DNA from: a bacterium | GTDB lineage: Bacteria; Pseudomonadota; Alphaproteobacteria; Micavibrionales; UBA2020 | Reading direction: 5' to 3' | Assembly (NCBI GenBank): GCA_029945425.1 | Contig: JAQSDV010000002.1 | Location: forward strand, 937,960-1,001,959 | DNA: 64,000 nt | Shown here: positions 54,801 to 61,565 of the stretch, piece after piece | Numbering within the stretch: the stretch's first letter is position 1 | Layout: each line of letters opens with the position of its first letter | The notes under the pieces: model-generated | Seen by the model: only the letters and a program-made list of their open reading frames with translations | The model's database searches: none | Told to the model about the DNA's origin: nothing | Position numbers and translations under genes: made by a program

Positions 54801-55222
54801 TATGCGGCACCGCTCATGTCGCCGCGCTGCACGCCTTGCGAATATCCCCCGCCGTCGCCGCTGGCCCAGGCCGCCGAGCCCTTGCACGGGCTGCAGACGC
54901 GGTTAAAGCCGCCTTCGGAGCGGAACACCTTGCCGCAGCACAGGCAGGGCCGCTGCCGCGACGCCGTTTTGCCCGCGAGCGGTTTTTTGTAATAGTCGAG
55001 ATAACTGGCGGCGGGATAGGTCGTGATGCTCCGCGCGTTATCGAGGTCGTGTTCCTGGCGGAACTGGTTTCTGAATTCGCGGTTTTCGTGGAAGTCGAGG
55101 CCGACGACGCGGCCGTTGCGCAGCAGGTCGATGCCAAAATGGATTTTCATGCAGGGATGGCAATGTTCCCATTTGCTGCGGGCGCCGATCTGTATGCAGC
55201 ATTTAAGGCAGGGCTTACTCAT
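54800..55222 (-). CDS. Phage zinc-finger protein
   Basis: 140 residues with two Cys clusters: KPCLKCCIQ ... HCHPC at the N-terminus and RPCLCCGKVFRSEGGFNRVCSPCK at about 90-115. The second matches small phage zinc fingers of the CxxCGKxFxSxGxxNRxCxxC type. Coupled to the primase gene. Probably nucleic-acid binding in early phage expression. Confidence 0.65.
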   Translation of the reverse strand: MSKPCLKCCIQIGARSKWEHCHPCMKIHFGIDLLRNGRVVGLDFHENREFRNQFRQEHDLDNARSITTYPAASYLDYYKKPLAGKTASRQRPCLCCGKVFRSEGGFNRVCSPCKGSAAWASGDGGGYSQGVQRGDMSGAA

Positions 55223-55356
55223 GCGGCACCTGCGCGGGCGGGCGTGTATCCGTCACGGCGGAAAGGGCATGTGCCCATTTTTGCACAAGCCCACCTGTTC
55301 CACTTGTCGGATGCCCCCCCCCCCCTGCGCCTGCGCGCAAGAGCAAATGCCGGCAT
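55219..55356 (-). CDS. Possible small basic protein across a 12-G tract
   Basis: 45 residues (MPAFALARRRRGGGASDKW ... ARAGAA) whose stop overlaps the zinc-finger start as ATGA. The 12-G run (12 C at 55314-55325 on the plus strand) lies in frame near residue 11. Coupling to the next gene is the main support; no good ribosome site. A change of tract length would put this ORF out of frame. Confidence 0.35.
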   Translation of the reverse strand: MPAFALARRRRGGGASDKWNRWACAKMGTCPFRRDGYTPARAGAA

Positions 55357-55404
55357 GTGCCGGCTGAGGTTCCGTTTGTGAGGTGCCCTGCCCCGACATC
55401 GTGC

Positions 55405-55515
55405 TTATGCCCTGTTTGAAAAAGCTTCGAGCTTTTCCGCAAGACCGACGATGACAGATCCGAGCTTAGCGAGTATCCGGGCCCCGACGCGGGCGAGTTT
55501 TTGGCTGAGCGACAT
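55405..55515 (-). CDS. Possible 36-aa amphipathic peptide
   Basis: MSLSQKLARVGARILAKLG... ending EAFSNRA. GGGGAA lies about nine bases upstream, and it overlaps the end of the HTH gene at 55466-55933. Strongly amphipathic helix. Support is thin. Confidence 0.3.
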   Translation of the reverse strand: MSLSQKLARVGARILAKLGSVIVGLAEKLEAFSNRA

Positions 55516-55933
55516 TGTGAAGGTTCCCCAGTTCCTTCGACAACCGGTCGAGCCGCGAACGCAGCTCGAGCAGGTCATCGTGAAGTTTGCTTCGATGAGT
55601 TTGTGTTTCCGGCACCAGCACCCCCAGCACCGCATCAACGCCGAACAGCTGCATCGCGCGCATGAAATGCCGCAGCTGTGGGTGTTGACCTGCGAGCCAC
55701 GACTTCGCTGTGCGCGGCTCGCAGTTGAAATCACGCGCGATGCTCTTGGCGGCATGTCGCGTATTGTAGTTCTGTTTCAGCAGACCGGCCCATTGCAGGC
55801 CGATTGTTTCATGTGAAATATGTAATCTTTTGTCCTGTTCGATCATCGCTTTACGTCCTCCGGATTGCGTAGATGGATACGCAACGGGCGCGATGCTTAG
55901 TTGTGACGAAACTTCGGGGGAATAATGTGCCAT
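55466..55933 (-). CDS. Early leftward HTH/coiled-coil protein
   Basis: 155 residues from ATG 55933, overlapping the Cro-like stop (TGATG pattern). RHAAKSIARDFNCEPRTAKSWLAGQ reads as a helix-turn-helix; a coiled coil (LHDDLLELRSRLDRLSKELGNL) follows. Second gene of the leftward early operon; may regulate late or replication genes. Confidence 0.55.
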   Translation of the reverse strand: MAHYSPEVSSQLSIAPVAYPSTQSGGRKAMIEQDKRLHISHETIGLQWAGLLKQNYNTRHAAKSIARDFNCEPRTAKSWLAGQHPQLRHFMRAMQLFGVDAVLGVLVPETQTHRSKLHDDLLELRSRLDRLSKELGNLHNVAQPKTRPRRGPDTR

Positions 55934-56184
55934 CAAGCAGCTGCCCCCGCGAGAACCGGATGAGGATCGAGACCGTTGGCGCGGTCGTCCTCGGCCGTAA
56001 GTGGATAGAAATCGTTCGGCTGCACTTCGCCGTTCGACCAGCGATAGATACCTGTCATCTCGCTTTTCCGCGGGATGCGCTGTTCCTTGGCCCAAAGATC
56101 CACCGTTTGCTGCGATTTTTTCAGCTGTCTGGCAGCTTCCGCAACGGTGATCCCCTTGGCGTCGATGTAGGCTTGCAGTTTCAT
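55933..56184 (-). CDS. Cro-like HTH repressor
   Basis: 83 residues. MKLQAYIDAKGITVAEAARQLKKSQQTVDLWAKEQRIP is a short HTH of Cro/YdaS type. First gene leftward from the switch region, divergent from the XRE repressor, with three operator-like palindromes between them. AGGATAA lies before the ATG. Confidence 0.75.
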   Translation of the reverse strand: MKLQAYIDAKGITVAEAARQLKKSQQTVDLWAKEQRIPRKSEMTGIYRWSNGEVQPNDFYPLTAEDDRANGLDPHPVLAGAAA

Positions 56185-56192
56185 AGGATAAT

Positions 56193-56221
56193 TTTATCAA
56201 CGAAATGTTGATTTTTATCAA
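56193..56221 (-). promoter_or_regulatory. Leftward early promoter
   Basis: Minus strand TTGATA (56216-56221), 17-base spacer, GATAAA (56193-56198). The spacer contains operator 56196-56212. The stretch from TCTCTTGA to GTTGATA is nearly the same as in the rightward promoter at 56964-56998. Confidence 0.65.
56196..56212. promoter_or_regulatory. Phage operator site R1
   Basis: Perfect ATCAAC-GAAAT-GTTGAT palindrome inside the leftward early promoter. Confidence 0.75.
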
Positions 56222-56228
56222 GAGAAAA

Positions 56229-56245
56229 ATCAACGGATTGTTAAT
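56229..56245. promoter_or_regulatory. Phage operator site R2
   Basis: ATCAAC-GGATT-GTTAAT, one mismatch in the right arm, 33 bases from R1 and overlapping a TAATAT -10-like box (56242-56247) for the repressor. Confidence 0.7.
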
Positions 56246-56252
56246 ATCATGC

Positions 56253-56269
56253 AACAACAAATCGTTGTA
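56253..56269. promoter_or_regulatory. Phage operator site R3
   Basis: AACAAC-AAATC-GTTGTA: the CAAC-N5-GTTG core is kept, outer bases differ. It lies at the likely repressor transcript start, 24 bases from R2, so it could give autorepression. Confidence 0.55.
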
Positions 56270-56278
56270 ATTTCGCGC

Positions 56279-56629
56279 ATGGTGAATTTTATCAAGCAAA
56301 TCAGGAAGGAACGCGGCTTATCCAGCGAGGCACTCGCGGAGAAGGTCGGTACGAGTGCGCAGCAAATCAATCATCTGGAAAACGGCAAGCGCAAATTATC
56401 CTGGGACTGGATCCAGAAACTCGCGAAGGCGCTCGAATGCCATCCGCTCGAGATCACCGAGGGCCCCGGCACCGTGAAGCCGCTCGATGAGCGCGAAAAA
56501 GAATTCATCAACATGTATCGCGGCATGAACGAGGACGCCCGAAACATGGTCGAGGATGTTCTGCGCGGCATAGCTGACCGCAGCGGGGGCGACAACAAGC
56601 CTCCCGCGAAGAACAAGCCGCAAAAATAA
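56279..56629 (+). CDS. XRE-type phage repressor (CI-like, no protease domain)
   Basis: 116 residues from ATG 56279; an ATG at 56249 would lie upstream of the predicted transcript start. HTH: MVNFIKQIRKERGLSSEALAEKVGTSAQQINHLENGKRKLSWDWIQKLAKAL. The rest (LDEREKEFINMYRGMNEDARNMVEDVLRG) is a helical oligomerisation part. There is no LexA-type self-cleavage Ser/Lys domain, so induction should not be by RecA cleavage of this protein. Confidence 0.82.
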   Translation: MVNFIKQIRKERGLSSEALAEKVGTSAQQINHLENGKRKLSWDWIQKLAKALECHPLEITEGPGTVKPLDEREKEFINMYRGMNEDARNMVEDVLRGIADRSGGDNKPPAKNKPQK

Positions 56630-56654
56630 TTCGCATCCTAACGCGAGGTTCACC

Positions 56655-56924
56655 ATGCAACCAGACGACCAACATAATCCCCCCGAAGTTTCGCTTTTCT
56701 TCAGGCTGCAGCCGCCAACGGTTGGCCTAGCAGGCTTGCTGCTGATACCCCTGCTGATAGACGTGGAGGCCAGCAGTAATAAGATGTTCTGGATCATGAT
56801 CTGGGGTGGATGCTGGGGCTTTATCGCTGGCAGTTTTTACACCTATATGCGCAAATCGCTCGACGTTGATGGGCAAATATTGGCTCGGCGACTGTGGAAT
56901 TTAAACAAAAAGAACCGAAAATAG
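56655..56924 (+). CDS. Lysogenic-operon membrane protein, possible exclusion factor
   Basis: 89 residues, two membrane helices (VGLAGLLLIPLLIDV and FWIMIWGGCWGFIAGSFYTYM) and a basic C-terminus (RRLWNLNKKNRK). AACGCGAGGTTCACC before the ATG supplies GAGG. It follows the repressor by 25 bases and lies inside the two operator regions, so it should be made in the lysogen. Superinfection exclusion is an inference. Confidence 0.6.
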   Translation: MQPDDQHNPPEVSLFFRLQPPTVGLAGLLLIPLLIDVEASSNKMFWIMIWGGCWGFIAGSFYTYMRKSLDVDGQILARRLWNLNKKNRK

Positions 56925-56943
56925 CTTTTTCAATAATTCATTT

Positions 56944-56960
56944 ATCAACATATCGTTGAT
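56944..56960. promoter_or_regulatory. Phage operator site L1
   Basis: Perfect ATCAAC-ATATC-GTTGAT palindrome, just upstream of the rightward early -35. Confidence 0.75.
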
Positions 56961-56967
56961 TTATCTC

Positions 56968-56998
56968 TTGACTTAAAACCCAACATTTTGTTGATATG
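56968..56998 (+). promoter_or_regulatory. Rightward early promoter
   Basis: TTGACT (56968-56973), then 19 bases to GATATG (56993-56998). Operator L2 covers the spacer and -10. Sequence TCTCTTGA...GTTGATA parallels the leftward promoter. Confidence 0.6.
56979..56995. promoter_or_regulatory. Phage operator site L2
   Basis: CCCAAC-ATTTT-GTTGAT: right arm perfect, left arm two mismatches; 35 bases from L1. Confidence 0.65.
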
Positions 56999-57024
56999 GC
57001 TTCAGTAACCACATGGAGGTACTG

Positions 57025-57405
57025 ATGTCGAAGAAACTTACCGTACAAGAAATCACTATGGCTTACCTGCGCGTGCAGGCCGCCCGCGCATCCGAAAAGA
57101 CCGTCACCGAAGCAATGGACGAAGCGAACGCCCTGAATATCGAACTCGGGCTCGCGTCACCTGCAGCAGCAGGGGGGGGTACGATCGAGCTGGACGAAAA
57201 GCAGCTGGAATCCCTGACGACGCTGCGCGGGTTGCACCAGGAGGACGGCGAAGCCGTTACGCTCACCGCCTTCGCAGAAGCGCTCGAGGTTTCGGAACCC
57301 ACCGCGACGACACGCATCAAGGAACTGGTCGAGCTTGGCTGCGTCGAGGTGGAGCAGCGCAGCAACCGCAACTATTACACACCGGTCGCTGAGGTCGCGG
57401 CATGA
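57025..57405 (+). CDS. Winged-HTH early regulator
   Basis: 126 residues from ATG 57025, with GGAGGT five bases upstream. Second half is a winged HTH: VTLTAFAEALEVSEPTATTRIKELVELGCVEVEQRSNRNYYTPV. An 8-G run (57173-57180) encodes Ala-Gly-Gly-Gly linker. First gene under the rightward early promoter, so it may steer early to late expression. Confidence 0.7.
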   Translation: MSKKLTVQEITMAYLRVQAARASEKTVTEAMDEANALNIELGLASPAAAGGGTIELDEKQLESLTTLRGLHQEDGEAVTLTAFAEALEVSEPTATTRIKELVELGCVEVEQRSNRNYYTPVAEVAA

Positions 57406-57521
57406 TGAAACTGCAGTCAATCCTCAACCGCATAACCCGCCCCTTCCGCATCGCGCGCGCTCAACGCCGCGCGATGCGGCGCGTGCCGCATGACTTCCCG
57501 CAGGCATGGAGGCAGCAATGA
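57402..57521 (+). CDS. Tiny basic phage protein
   Basis: 39 residues: MMKLQSILNRITRPF then Arg/Ala-rich (RIARAQRRAMRRVP). Start overlaps the upstream stop by ATGA and stop overlaps the next start by ATGA, so it is translated in a coupled chain. Function unknown. Confidence 0.55.
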   Translation: MMKLQSILNRITRPFRIARAQRRAMRRVPHDFPQAWRQQ

Positions 57522-57751
57522 GCAGCTTAACAGACCGCTACCTTGGTCCACAGCCTTCACCGTGCGCTGCGCTGACGCCGATACGCCTGCGCGAACAGAT
57601 GTTGCCGCGCGTCGCGGAGGTCATTATCAGCAGCCAGCAGCGCGGTGACGGAAAAAACACTGTCCTGCGCCGTGTCATTCAGGTGCATACGCTCGACGGA
57701 GAATTCATAGCCGAGCACGATCCGCATCCCGACCAGCCGGAGGGCACATGA
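57518..57751 (+). CDS. Small phage protein
   Basis: 77 residues, GGAGG before ATG 57518. Soluble: RLREQMLPRVAEVIISSQQRGDGKN and VLRRVIQVHTLDGEFIAEHDPH. Coupled at both ends (ATGA). No family recognised. Confidence 0.6.
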   Translation: MSSLTDRYLGPQPSPCAALTPIRLREQMLPRVAEVIISSQQRGDGKNTVLRRVIQVHTLDGEFIAEHDPHPDQPEGT

Positions 57752-57888
57752 AATCCCGGATGCCCGTTATCTATGGCCGCACGGCGCTGATGCTCACGCC
57801 CTATAGCTGGGTGCGCGCAGGCATGCGCTGCAACGACAACATGACATTTTTTCAGCGCGTCATGGCCGCGCTCGGGAGGTTCCTGTAA
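57748..57888 (+). CDS. Tiny phage protein
   Basis: 46 residues (MKSRMPVIYGRTALMLTPYS ... RVMAALGRFL), ATGA overlap with the previous gene; the next ATG follows its TAA directly. GGAGGG lies before the start. Confidence 0.5.
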   Translation: MKSRMPVIYGRTALMLTPYSWVRAGMRCNDNMTFFQRVMAALGRFL

Positions 57889-58176
57889 ATGCGCAAGCTG
57901 TTATCCATCCGCGACGTGGCGGCCAAGCTCAACCGTTCGGCAAAATGGTTCTACGAGAACCGCGCCGCACTTTATACGAAAGGTTTTCCGCGCCCCGTGT
58001 TAGGCGACAGCGACGGCGGCCGCGCAGCCTATGACGAAGGCGCGATCGACGCCTGGCTCGACAGCAAAATGGATCCCGCGCTGCGCAGCGATCGCCAGTT
58101 GGTCGGGCAGCAGGTCGCGCGTCAGGTGCGCCCCTATGACACGATCCTGCAGCAGCGCCTGGAGGCCATGGCATGA
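57889..58176 (+). CDS. AlpA/excisionase-like HTH protein
   Basis: 95 residues. LLSIRDVAAKLNRSAKWFYENRAALYTKGFPRPVL is the MerR-like/AlpA HTH used by phage excisionases and regulators. GGGAGG precedes the start. Lies before the integrase, so excisionase is the first guess. Confidence 0.7.
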   Translation: MRKLLSIRDVAAKLNRSAKWFYENRAALYTKGFPRPVLGDSDGGRAAYDEGAIDAWLDSKMDPALRSDRQLVGQQVARQVRPYDTILQQRLEAMA

Positions 58177-58463
58177 CCAAGCTGCCCCCTTCGCTGACCG
58201 ACATGGCCGCGAGCTTGATCGAGGCGCGCCGCGAGAGCATGAACGCGAACGATACCGCGATCTTCGACCTCATGGTGATGATGGAGCTGATGCGCCGCGG
58301 CCTCGCGCCGGCAGATTTCTATCTCGAGCTGCGCAGCCAGGCGGAGGTGCACCGCGCCCGGGCGCCCTATGTCGCCGCCATCATGAAATCAATCGCGCTG
58401 CACGCCGCGCCGCACAACGTCGTTTCACTTCCGAAACCTTCCCCAACAGGAGCAAAACCATGA
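58173..58463 (+). CDS. Small phage protein
   Basis: 96 residues, ATGA overlap with the AlpA-like gene. Helical: LTDMAASLIEARRESMNANDTAIFDLMVMMELMRRGLAPADFYLEL. No family recognised. Confidence 0.6.
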   Translation: MTKLPPSLTDMAASLIEARRESMNANDTAIFDLMVMMELMRRGLAPADFYLELRSQAEVHRARAPYVAAIMKSIALHAAPHNVVSLPKPSPTGAKP

Positions 58464-58735
58464 CCGCAACAGTCATTGCATTTCCGAACGCGAACTATGA
58501 GCCTTTCATCTGTCGGCCCCTCTATACAATCAAATGGGTGACCAACAGCGGGGTTGAATGCAGCAAGTCGACGCGCGACGCCGATGTCGTCAAGCGCCAG
58601 CTGGACAGCTGCAAACGCCTTCGCCTGTCGGCGACGGTTCGGGCGGAAGGCAAACTTTGCGGCGGTGTTCTGGACATGAACATGCCCGAGGGCCGGACGT
58701 TCAGCTGCCATTTCGAAGGTAAGAGCTGGGCCTGA
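58460..58735 (+). CDS. Small phage protein
   Basis: 91 residues from ATG 58460 (AACAGGAGC upstream; ATGA overlap with the previous stop). Sequence with several Cys (FICRPL, GVECSKS, LDSCKRL, KLCGGV, FSCHFEG). No family recognised. Confidence 0.6.
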   Translation: MTATVIAFPNANYEPFICRPLYTIKWVTNSGVECSKSTRDADVVKRQLDSCKRLRLSATVRAEGKLCGGVLDMNMPEGRTFSCHFEGKSWA

Positions 58736-58764
58736 TATCGCCCAACCTCGAAAGGACTCCCACA

Positions 58765-59904
58765 ATGAAAAAGACGATCCGTTATCTCACGACCCGCAAG
58801 GGCCGCGCCGGCGCCACGCGCTATTATTGGCAGCCGTCGACCGACCTGCAGGGTGCGGGATGGAAAACGCAAACGCTCGGCATCGATCCGGCGGCCGCGG
58901 AGGCACGCGCCGAGGAGCTGAACGCCAACCTCGACCGCTGGCGCCAGTCGACCGGCGAGCAGATCGTCACGGCGGAGCGCGGCAGCGTCGAGGCGGTGAT
59001 CCGCAACTACCGCAAGAACTGGCGCTTCACCGACCAGCTGAAGCCGAAGACGCGCGAGGGATACGAATATTGTTTTCGCATCATCCTGAAGCTGCTGGGC
59101 GACATGCCGGTGCAGTCGATCACGCCGAAGATGGTGCAGAACCTTTATTCATCGATGCGCCACGAAACGCCGGCGAAGGCCTCGGCCGTCGTGCGCGTCC
59201 TGCGCCTGGTGTTCGAGCATGCAAGGCGTGAAGATATTATTTCCGTCAATCCCGCGCTGCGCCCCGGCATCAAATACGAGCCGGAGAAAGGCACCATATG
59301 GTCGGAGGACGCCGTGCAGGCCTTCGTCGCGACGGCGGACGCGATGGATCTGTTCGCGATCGGCACGGCCGTGTTCCTGAACGAATGGATGGGCCAGCGT
59401 AAAGGTGACATTCTCAACATGCCCGTCAGCGCGTATCGCAACGGCGGCCTGCACAAGAAACAGGCGAAGACCGGCGCCGAGGTTGTGCTGCCGGTCGACA
59501 GCGTGCCGAAGCTGAAGGACAGGATCGAGCTGCAGCTGCAGCGCAACCGCCGCGCGCGCATCGCGTCGACGTATTTGCTGCCCACCGTTTACGGCACCCC
59601 CTACAGCGACGGCTGGTTCCGCTACCTGTTTACCAGCGTGCGCGAAAAGGCGGCCGAGCTGCACGGCGAGCGGATTCCCGAACTGAAAAACCTGATTTTC
59701 AAAGATCTCCGCCATACGGCGGTGACAAGGCTGGCGGAAGCCGGCTGCGAGACCCCGTTGATCGCGTCGATCACCGGGCATTCCATCAAGACCTGCGATG
59801 ACATCATCGACAGGTACCTGGTACGCACCACGCGCATGGCCGAGAAAGCATTCGGCATGCGCATGGCGGCGGATGCAACCCCAACAAAGAAAGAAGCAAC
59901 ATGA
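58765..59904 (+). CDS. Tyrosine-recombinase integrase
   Basis: 379 residues. N-terminal arm- and core-binding parts, then the catalytic domain: Arg212 (MGQRKGDILNM), Lys in KKQAKTG, Arg316 in KDLRHTAVTR, His339 in ITGHS and nucleophile Tyr351 (DRYL). The His of the usual HxxR box is Lys here. AAAGGA precedes the ATG. Integrates the phage into tRNA-Lys. It is 4 kb from the right end and 30 kb from the tRNA. Confidence 0.93.
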   Translation: MKKTIRYLTTRKGRAGATRYYWQPSTDLQGAGWKTQTLGIDPAAAEARAEELNANLDRWRQSTGEQIVTAERGSVEAVIRNYRKNWRFTDQLKPKTREGYEYCFRIILKLLGDMPVQSITPKMVQNLYSSMRHETPAKASAVVRVLRLVFEHARREDIISVNPALRPGIKYEPEKGTIWSEDAVQAFVATADAMDLFAIGTAVFLNEWMGQRKGDILNMPVSAYRNGGLHKKQAKTGAEVVLPVDSVPKLKDRIELQLQRNRRARIASTYLLPTVYGTPYSDGWFRYLFTSVREKAAELHGERIPELKNLIFKDLRHTAVTRLAEAGCETPLIASITGHSIKTCDDIIDRYLVRTTRMAEKAFGMRMAADATPTKKEAT

Positions 59905-60068
59905 AACCCACCGTTATTATTTTCGCGTTCGCGGCCGCGCTCAGCCTCACGGCCTGCGTGAACCGCGCGCCGCAGGCGAACGATTGCGAGGTGATCCACA
60001 AAGGCAAGCCCGCCGCGATCGAGGCCTGCCTGCAGGAACGTCGCCACAATTTCTGGAGCTTCCTTTAA
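59901..60068 (+). CDS. Small phage lipoprotein
   Basis: 55 residues; start overlaps the integrase stop (ATGA). Lipobox SLTAC (Cys19), then CEVIHKGKPAAIEACLQERRHNFWSF. A membrane-anchored moron is possible. Confidence 0.6.
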   Translation: MKPTVIIFAFAAALSLTACVNRAPQANDCEVIHKGKPAAIEACLQERRHNFWSFL

Positions 60069-60136
60069 GGGGGAGCCGGAACACGACGGGTTAGGCGGCC
60101 ACCCGATGCAACGGCCGCACATCGAACGAGGAAAAT

Positions 60137-60475
60137 ATGAACTCAGAACAAGAAACCGAAACCGCTGCAGCTGCCGATCGCCCGACCGTTACCAAGCTGT
60201 CGCCGGATGATATCAAGGCGAAAGTCGTCGCGGAGAAATATATGTTCCCCGCGGACTTCGGCCCCTCGGAGCCCAAGGTGTTGACCGTTTGCGTGCTCAC
60301 GCTCGAGAACGGTTTTCAGGTTGTCGGCAAATCCGCCTGCGCGGATCCGGCCAACTTCAACCTCGATCTCGGTTGCCAGCTGGCGAAGGATGATGCGCTC
60401 CGCCAGGTCTGGCCGCTCGAGGGCTACCTTCTGAAGGAAGACCTCTATCGTCGCGAGCAAGCGAAGGCGGCCTAA
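60137..60475 (+). CDS. Gp49/Gp66-like phage protein
   Basis: 112 residues. IKAKVVAEKYMFP, then LTVCVLTLENGFQVVGKSACADPANFNLDLGCQLAKDDALRQVWPLEGYLLKEDL is the conserved block of the N4 gp49 / Sf6 gp66 family. Function unknown. Followed by a long hairpin at 60484-60527. Confidence 0.85.
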   Translation: MNSEQETETAAAADRPTVTKLSPDDIKAKVVAEKYMFPADFGPSEPKVLTVCVLTLENGFQVVGKSACADPANFNLDLGCQLAKDDALRQVWPLEGYLLKEDLYRREQAKAA

Positions 60476-60483
60476 CCGCCGCC

Positions 60484-60527
60484 CTCGCCTGACCGCCGGG
60501 ATCTTCCCCCCGGCGGTCTAGCGAGGC
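60484..60527 (+). terminator. Extended hairpin after gp49-like gene
   Basis: Outer arms CCTCGC/GCGAGG and inner ACCGCCGGG/CCCGGCGGT. No T run, so attenuation or mRNA protection rather than full termination is likely. Confidence 0.5.
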
Positions 60528-60590
60528 CGGAAGGTTTCAGCGCGAAGCGGCCGCGCGCATCCCACGGCCGCACACCTCAAGGAGCTACCC

Positions 60591-60830
60591 ATGAGCGATA
60601 AAAAATACAAACTCAGCAACGGCCTGCAATTCAATACGGCGGCCGAGGTCGATGCCTATATCCGCGGCCTCGAGCTGGTGCGCAATGAAATCGGCGACGA
60701 CCTGTCGAACGATCATGCAGCCAAGTTCCGCAGCTGGCTCGATGAAGCGCATAGCGCGAAGTCGGCAGGCCCGACCGCAGCCGGCGAGGAAGCCGCTGCA
60801 GCTGAAGGCGAGAACAAGGAAGCGGCCTAA
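60591..60830 (+). CDS. Small acidic phage protein
   Basis: 79 residues with AAGGAG before ATG. KLSNGLQFNTAAEVDAYIRGLELVRNEIGDDL, then an Ala/Glu-rich tail. No family recognised. Followed by a hairpin with T-rich end. Confidence 0.65.
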   Translation: MSDKKYKLSNGLQFNTAAEVDAYIRGLELVRNEIGDDLSNDHAAKFRSWLDEAHSAKSAGPTAAGEEAAAAEGENKEAA

Positions 60831-60843
60831 CACCGCGCCCCGG

Positions 60844-60883
60844 CGCCGGCCGCAGCGTGCCCCGCGGCGGCCGGCGTTTCTTT
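60844..60883 (+). terminator. Hairpin with T-rich tail
   Basis: CGCCGGCCGC/GCGGCCGGCG stem, then TTTCTTTT, 14 bases past a stop. Confidence 0.65.
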
Positions 60884-60904
60884 TCATCAACACGAGGACA
60901 TGAC

Positions 60905-61237
60905 ATGACACCCACCGACAACGCCACCCAGGCGAAGCCTGATAAAAAAACCTATGACATGGATTACCAGCTGAAAAGAATGAACGGCGAACCGCTGCAG
61001 CAGGACGGCAAGCCGCTGACTGCCGGCACGATCATCGTTGATGTGCTCAGCGCAAATTACGTCGACGAAAAAATCGACGGCAGCCAAAAGGTGGATCGCT
61101 ACAAGCTGGCGGTGCGCATCAACGAAGGCGGGCCGCAGCCGCTGTCGCCGAAGGAAATCGTCTTGATCCAGCAGCTGCTGGCGAAAACGATGGGCCCGTT
61201 GATCGTCGGCCCGCTTTACGAATTGCTGGAAGCTTAA
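60905..61237 (+). CDS. Hypothetical phage protein
   Basis: 110 residues from ATG 60905 (GAGGACATGAC upstream). KTYDMDYQLKRMNGEPLQQDGKPLTAGTIIVDVLSANY, then YKLAVRINEGGPQPLSPKEIVLIQQLLAKTMGPLIVGPLYELLEA. Reads like a small phage protein with conserved C-terminal helix; function unknown. Confidence 0.65.
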   Translation: MTPTDNATQAKPDKKTYDMDYQLKRMNGEPLQQDGKPLTAGTIIVDVLSANYVDEKIDGSQKVDRYKLAVRINEGGPQPLSPKEIVLIQQLLAKTMGPLIVGPLYELLEA

Positions 61238-61243
61238 CCCTAC

Positions 61244-61274
61244 GGCCGGCGGGCGCACCGCCGGCCTTTTATTT
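61244..61274 (+). terminator. Hairpin terminator
   Basis: Perfect nine-base stem GGCCGGCGG/CCGCCGGCC with short loop, followed by TTTTATTT, six bases past the stop at 61237. Confidence 0.75.
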
Positions 61275-61287
61275 CAGGAGGACGAAC

Positions 61288-61551
61288 ATGGTCATGAGCC
61301 AGAGCCGCGCGGACGCATCGCGCAAACACCACGAACGGCTGCAGGCGATCGCCAAGGCGATCGACGAGCGCATGCCGCAGGGCCTGCAGTTCCAGCTGGT
61401 GATATTCAACGACGCCATGGGCTACGGCGGCCACGTCGGCAACAGCAAAAACCCGCACACCGTCGCCAAGGCGCTGCGCGATGCCGCCAACAGCATCGAG
61501 AAAAAAGCCCTCGCCGCCGGCGTCGCGCCCAGCATTTACATTCCGAATTGA
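61288..61551 (+). CDS. Hypothetical phage protein
   Basis: 87 residues, strong AGGAGG upstream. SRKHHERLQAIAKAIDERMPQGLQFQLVIFNDAMGYGGHVGNSKNPHTVAKALRDAA. No family recognised. Confidence 0.65.
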   Translation: MVMSQSRADASRKHHERLQAIAKAIDERMPQGLQFQLVIFNDAMGYGGHVGNSKNPHTVAKALRDAANSIEKKALAAGVAPSIYIPN

Positions 61552-61565
61552 AAGGGTACAGCAGC

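Noticed and set aside
55215..55442. 75-codon open frame across the C tract
   Set aside because: Less convincing than the 45-codon frame whose stop overlaps the next start; kept neither as a strong gene.
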